NCBI GenBank assembly: GCA_963924555.1
Contig: OZ004594.1
Span: 2,573,563 to 2,637,562, forward strand
Length of the DNA: 64,000 bases
DNA from: Crambe crambe
Lineage: Eukaryota > Porifera > Demospongiae > Poecilosclerida > Crambeidae
Direction: 5' to 3'
The notes under the pieces are model-generated. The model searched no databases. It was not told the DNA's origin and saw nothing but the letters and a program-made list of their open reading frames with translations. The stretch's first letter is position 1. Each line of letters starts with the position of its first letter. This document shows positions 62,381 to 64,000 of the stretch, piece after piece. The position numbers were made by a program, and so were the translations under genes.

Positions 62381-62985
62381 GATTACGTATTACTATATTT
62401 TACACAAAAATATCATTGCCACTAGTAATATAGCTATGAATAACAAAGATAATGATGACAACAACAATAACAACAATTTGTATGGGTAAGATGAGAGAGT
62501 GTTGGGCAATGAATAATACCTACTATCTAGAAGCACTCATAAAAAGCAACACACAGCAGGAAAATAACACAGTAAGAGCAAGAAGTAGCTAATAGTGTAG
62601 AGTCTAGGCAGGCATACTTTTTTATGAACTATAATAGTTTTTCATGGTTGGTATGCAGCAATTCAAGAAGAAGGCGAAGTGGCTTGTCTCTGAAGGTGAG
62701 AATTTGATGGCATGGTGAAATTCATGTCACAGATCCATTTTTATGAGATAATCAATAATTATAACATAGCAAGAGTTGTCTAGCTATTTTGTGATAACCT
62801 TTAAATTTGAATATTAATTTATAAATCAATCAAAAGATCATACTAGCTATAGGAGTGCAAAGAGATGGCATGGGAACTAGAAATGCTATATGGTATAGAT
62901 GTGGGACACTTTATTGTTATTGTTTGTTTTAATTTATGTTACTGATTCCAAAAGGTAAAATGACTAGGTGTGTATAGCTACATAG
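62381..62985. other. AT-rich intergenic stretch
   Basis: Contains a short AACAACAATAACAACAA run near 62458. No gene recognised, and no juxtamembrane or kinase exons that would complete the pseudogene to its right. Confidence 0.4.
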
Positions 62986-63530
62986 GTTCATTCCTGACTG
63001 CTGCCGTGCTATCTGACCACCATTATCACTCCAAAGAGAATGACGATCATCATAACTAAGACAACCACAAATCCTCCTACTATGATTCCTACAATGCTCA
63101 TGGTACCAATGCTTGTGGTATCAATGCTCGTGGGATCCTTTGATAGGTACATCAGATCTTCATTATCAAACTCTATAATTTTGTTATAGAAAAATCATAA
63201 GCTATGTAACAATTATTTAAAATGGCTCATTCATGCATAACTACATGTACGAAGAGAACCATTACTGAGTGGCTGTGTATATGTAGAAGGATAACTCTTA
63301 ACTAATCCAGTACTTCATGACAGGGTCAGGAAAAGCTAAAAGTAGTGGCTGATCTGGTCTGGTCATGATATAATCTGATGTGGAAATTTGGAATTGTTCA
63401 TCCTTCTTAATCTGAGATTTTTGGTAGCAGACACGTTGGTTGCACATATTATCTTGGGGTCTTCTCCAGATACGATTATGAGGACATAAATCCATTTCTT
63501 TACAATTTTGACTTCCATCCTATGCTTGCG
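62986..63530 (-). pseudogene. G-type receptor pseudogene (signal, partial ectodomain, membrane exon)
   Basis: Close copy of the 5' part of gene G: membrane exon 62996-63175 (same helix and GTAGTAGGAGGATTTG turn, truncated), then an ectodomain exon 63240-63514 from which about 280 bases have been deleted, joining the signal-peptide region to the RRPQDN..MCNQR region. The ICC motif reads VCYQ. No juxtamembrane or kinase exon follows on its 3' side. The promoter-like GC box upstream is retained. It is placed next to gene J as G is to H. Confidence 0.8.
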
Positions 63531-63665
63531 CTTCCGCATTCTTGTCCAGCTAGCTACAGCTCGAGCTAGCTCGACGGCCAGTATGCACGCATGCGCAGTT
63601 ATGGGGGGCGGGGATCCGGCAGGCAGCAAGTTGTGTAATCAAACGAATGAACTAACTAGTTTGTT

Positions 63666-63849
63666 TTATTGATATCTGGTCTGCAAGTCCTTATACAGTT
63701 CTTGTCCACACAGAAGGTCAGCCCCCAGTTTGGTAGCCTCAGGGTGAACAGATCTGTCCTCCTCTGACCACTGCAGCAACTTTGTATCAGGCAGAGAAAG
63801 TTTCCTGGAGATATCTGAGAAGTTGGGACGTTGAGAGGCAACAGGATGC
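63666..63849 (-). CDS. RTK gene J, last kinase exon only
   Basis: Final exon of another array member entering from the right edge: [18 protein letters not shown] then the conserved acidic-Tyr tail [12 protein letters not shown]. Nearly identical to the last exon of gene H, including the stop codon embedded in AATAAA (63665-63670). The acceptor (ACAG/GCATCC) is at 63850. The remaining exons lie beyond 64000. Confidence 0.88.
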
Positions 63850-64000
63850 CTGTATAATATGTATGTCATAATAACAGGTCAAAAAGTTCAATAATTACTG
63901 TAGCTATTAGCTAAGCACGAGAAAACACGGTAGCCAGTCGGTTGGCAAAAATTAATGGTGTAGCTAGCTAGCACATGTGTATGCATGATATATATATATA

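Overview
The window is animal DNA, most likely from a demosponge such as Amphimedon queenslandica. I infer this from three things: many short introns with GT/AG borders, dense small transposons, and a tandem family of receptor tyrosine kinases (RTKs) with an ectodomain I cannot assign to any common domain family. No database search was possible, so the species is a guess.

Almost all host coding capacity is one head-to-tail RTK array on the minus strand. From left to right: gene A (1-3647, kinase running off the left edge), B (4037-9145), C (16565-22113), D (26390-31201), E (38121-43043), F (45383-46220, ectodomain plus membrane anchor but no kinase), G (47211-50369), H (50495-56131, frameshifted after the membrane helix), I (57136-61468) and J (last exon 63666-63849, the rest beyond the right edge). 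The shared plan is: a tiny signal-peptide exon, one or two roughly 216-residue six-cysteine modules each on a single exon, a Thr/Pro-rich stalk plus transmembrane exon, three or four very small juxtamembrane exons each carrying tyrosine motifs, and six kinase exons with fixed lengths and phases. I rebuilt exon borders by hand and checked them by phase. Every junction keeps frame except the membrane exon of H. A-E form one subgroup and G-J another. Where the activation loop can be seen, B-E have a Tyr-Tyr pair and G-I have His-Tyr.

Between the genes lie wrecks of the same family (about 9.3-10.6, 23.3-25.0, 32.5-33.5, 36.2-36.7, 56.7-57.1 and 63.0-63.5 kb). There are also two pseudogene copies of an RNA polymerase III subunit RPC5 (POLR3E)-like gene, each next to a 3' RTK fragment, and a single-exon seven-transmembrane receptor (13839-14945).

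Mobile DNA includes a 5'-truncated Penelope-like retroelement with a reverse transcriptase and GIY-YIG domain, a pogo/Tigger-like element with a relic transposase start, a hAT-like element with an 8-bp target duplication, two hairpin elements with 9-bp target duplications, and other foldback elements. Minisatellites and microsatellites are common, and several encode the variable receptor stalks.

Read as a whole, this is a receptor array growing by unequal crossing-over. Kinase and cytoplasmic exons stay constant while ectodomain number, cysteine pattern and stalk length vary. Kinase-less forms appear by loss of 3' exons (F) or by frameshift (H).
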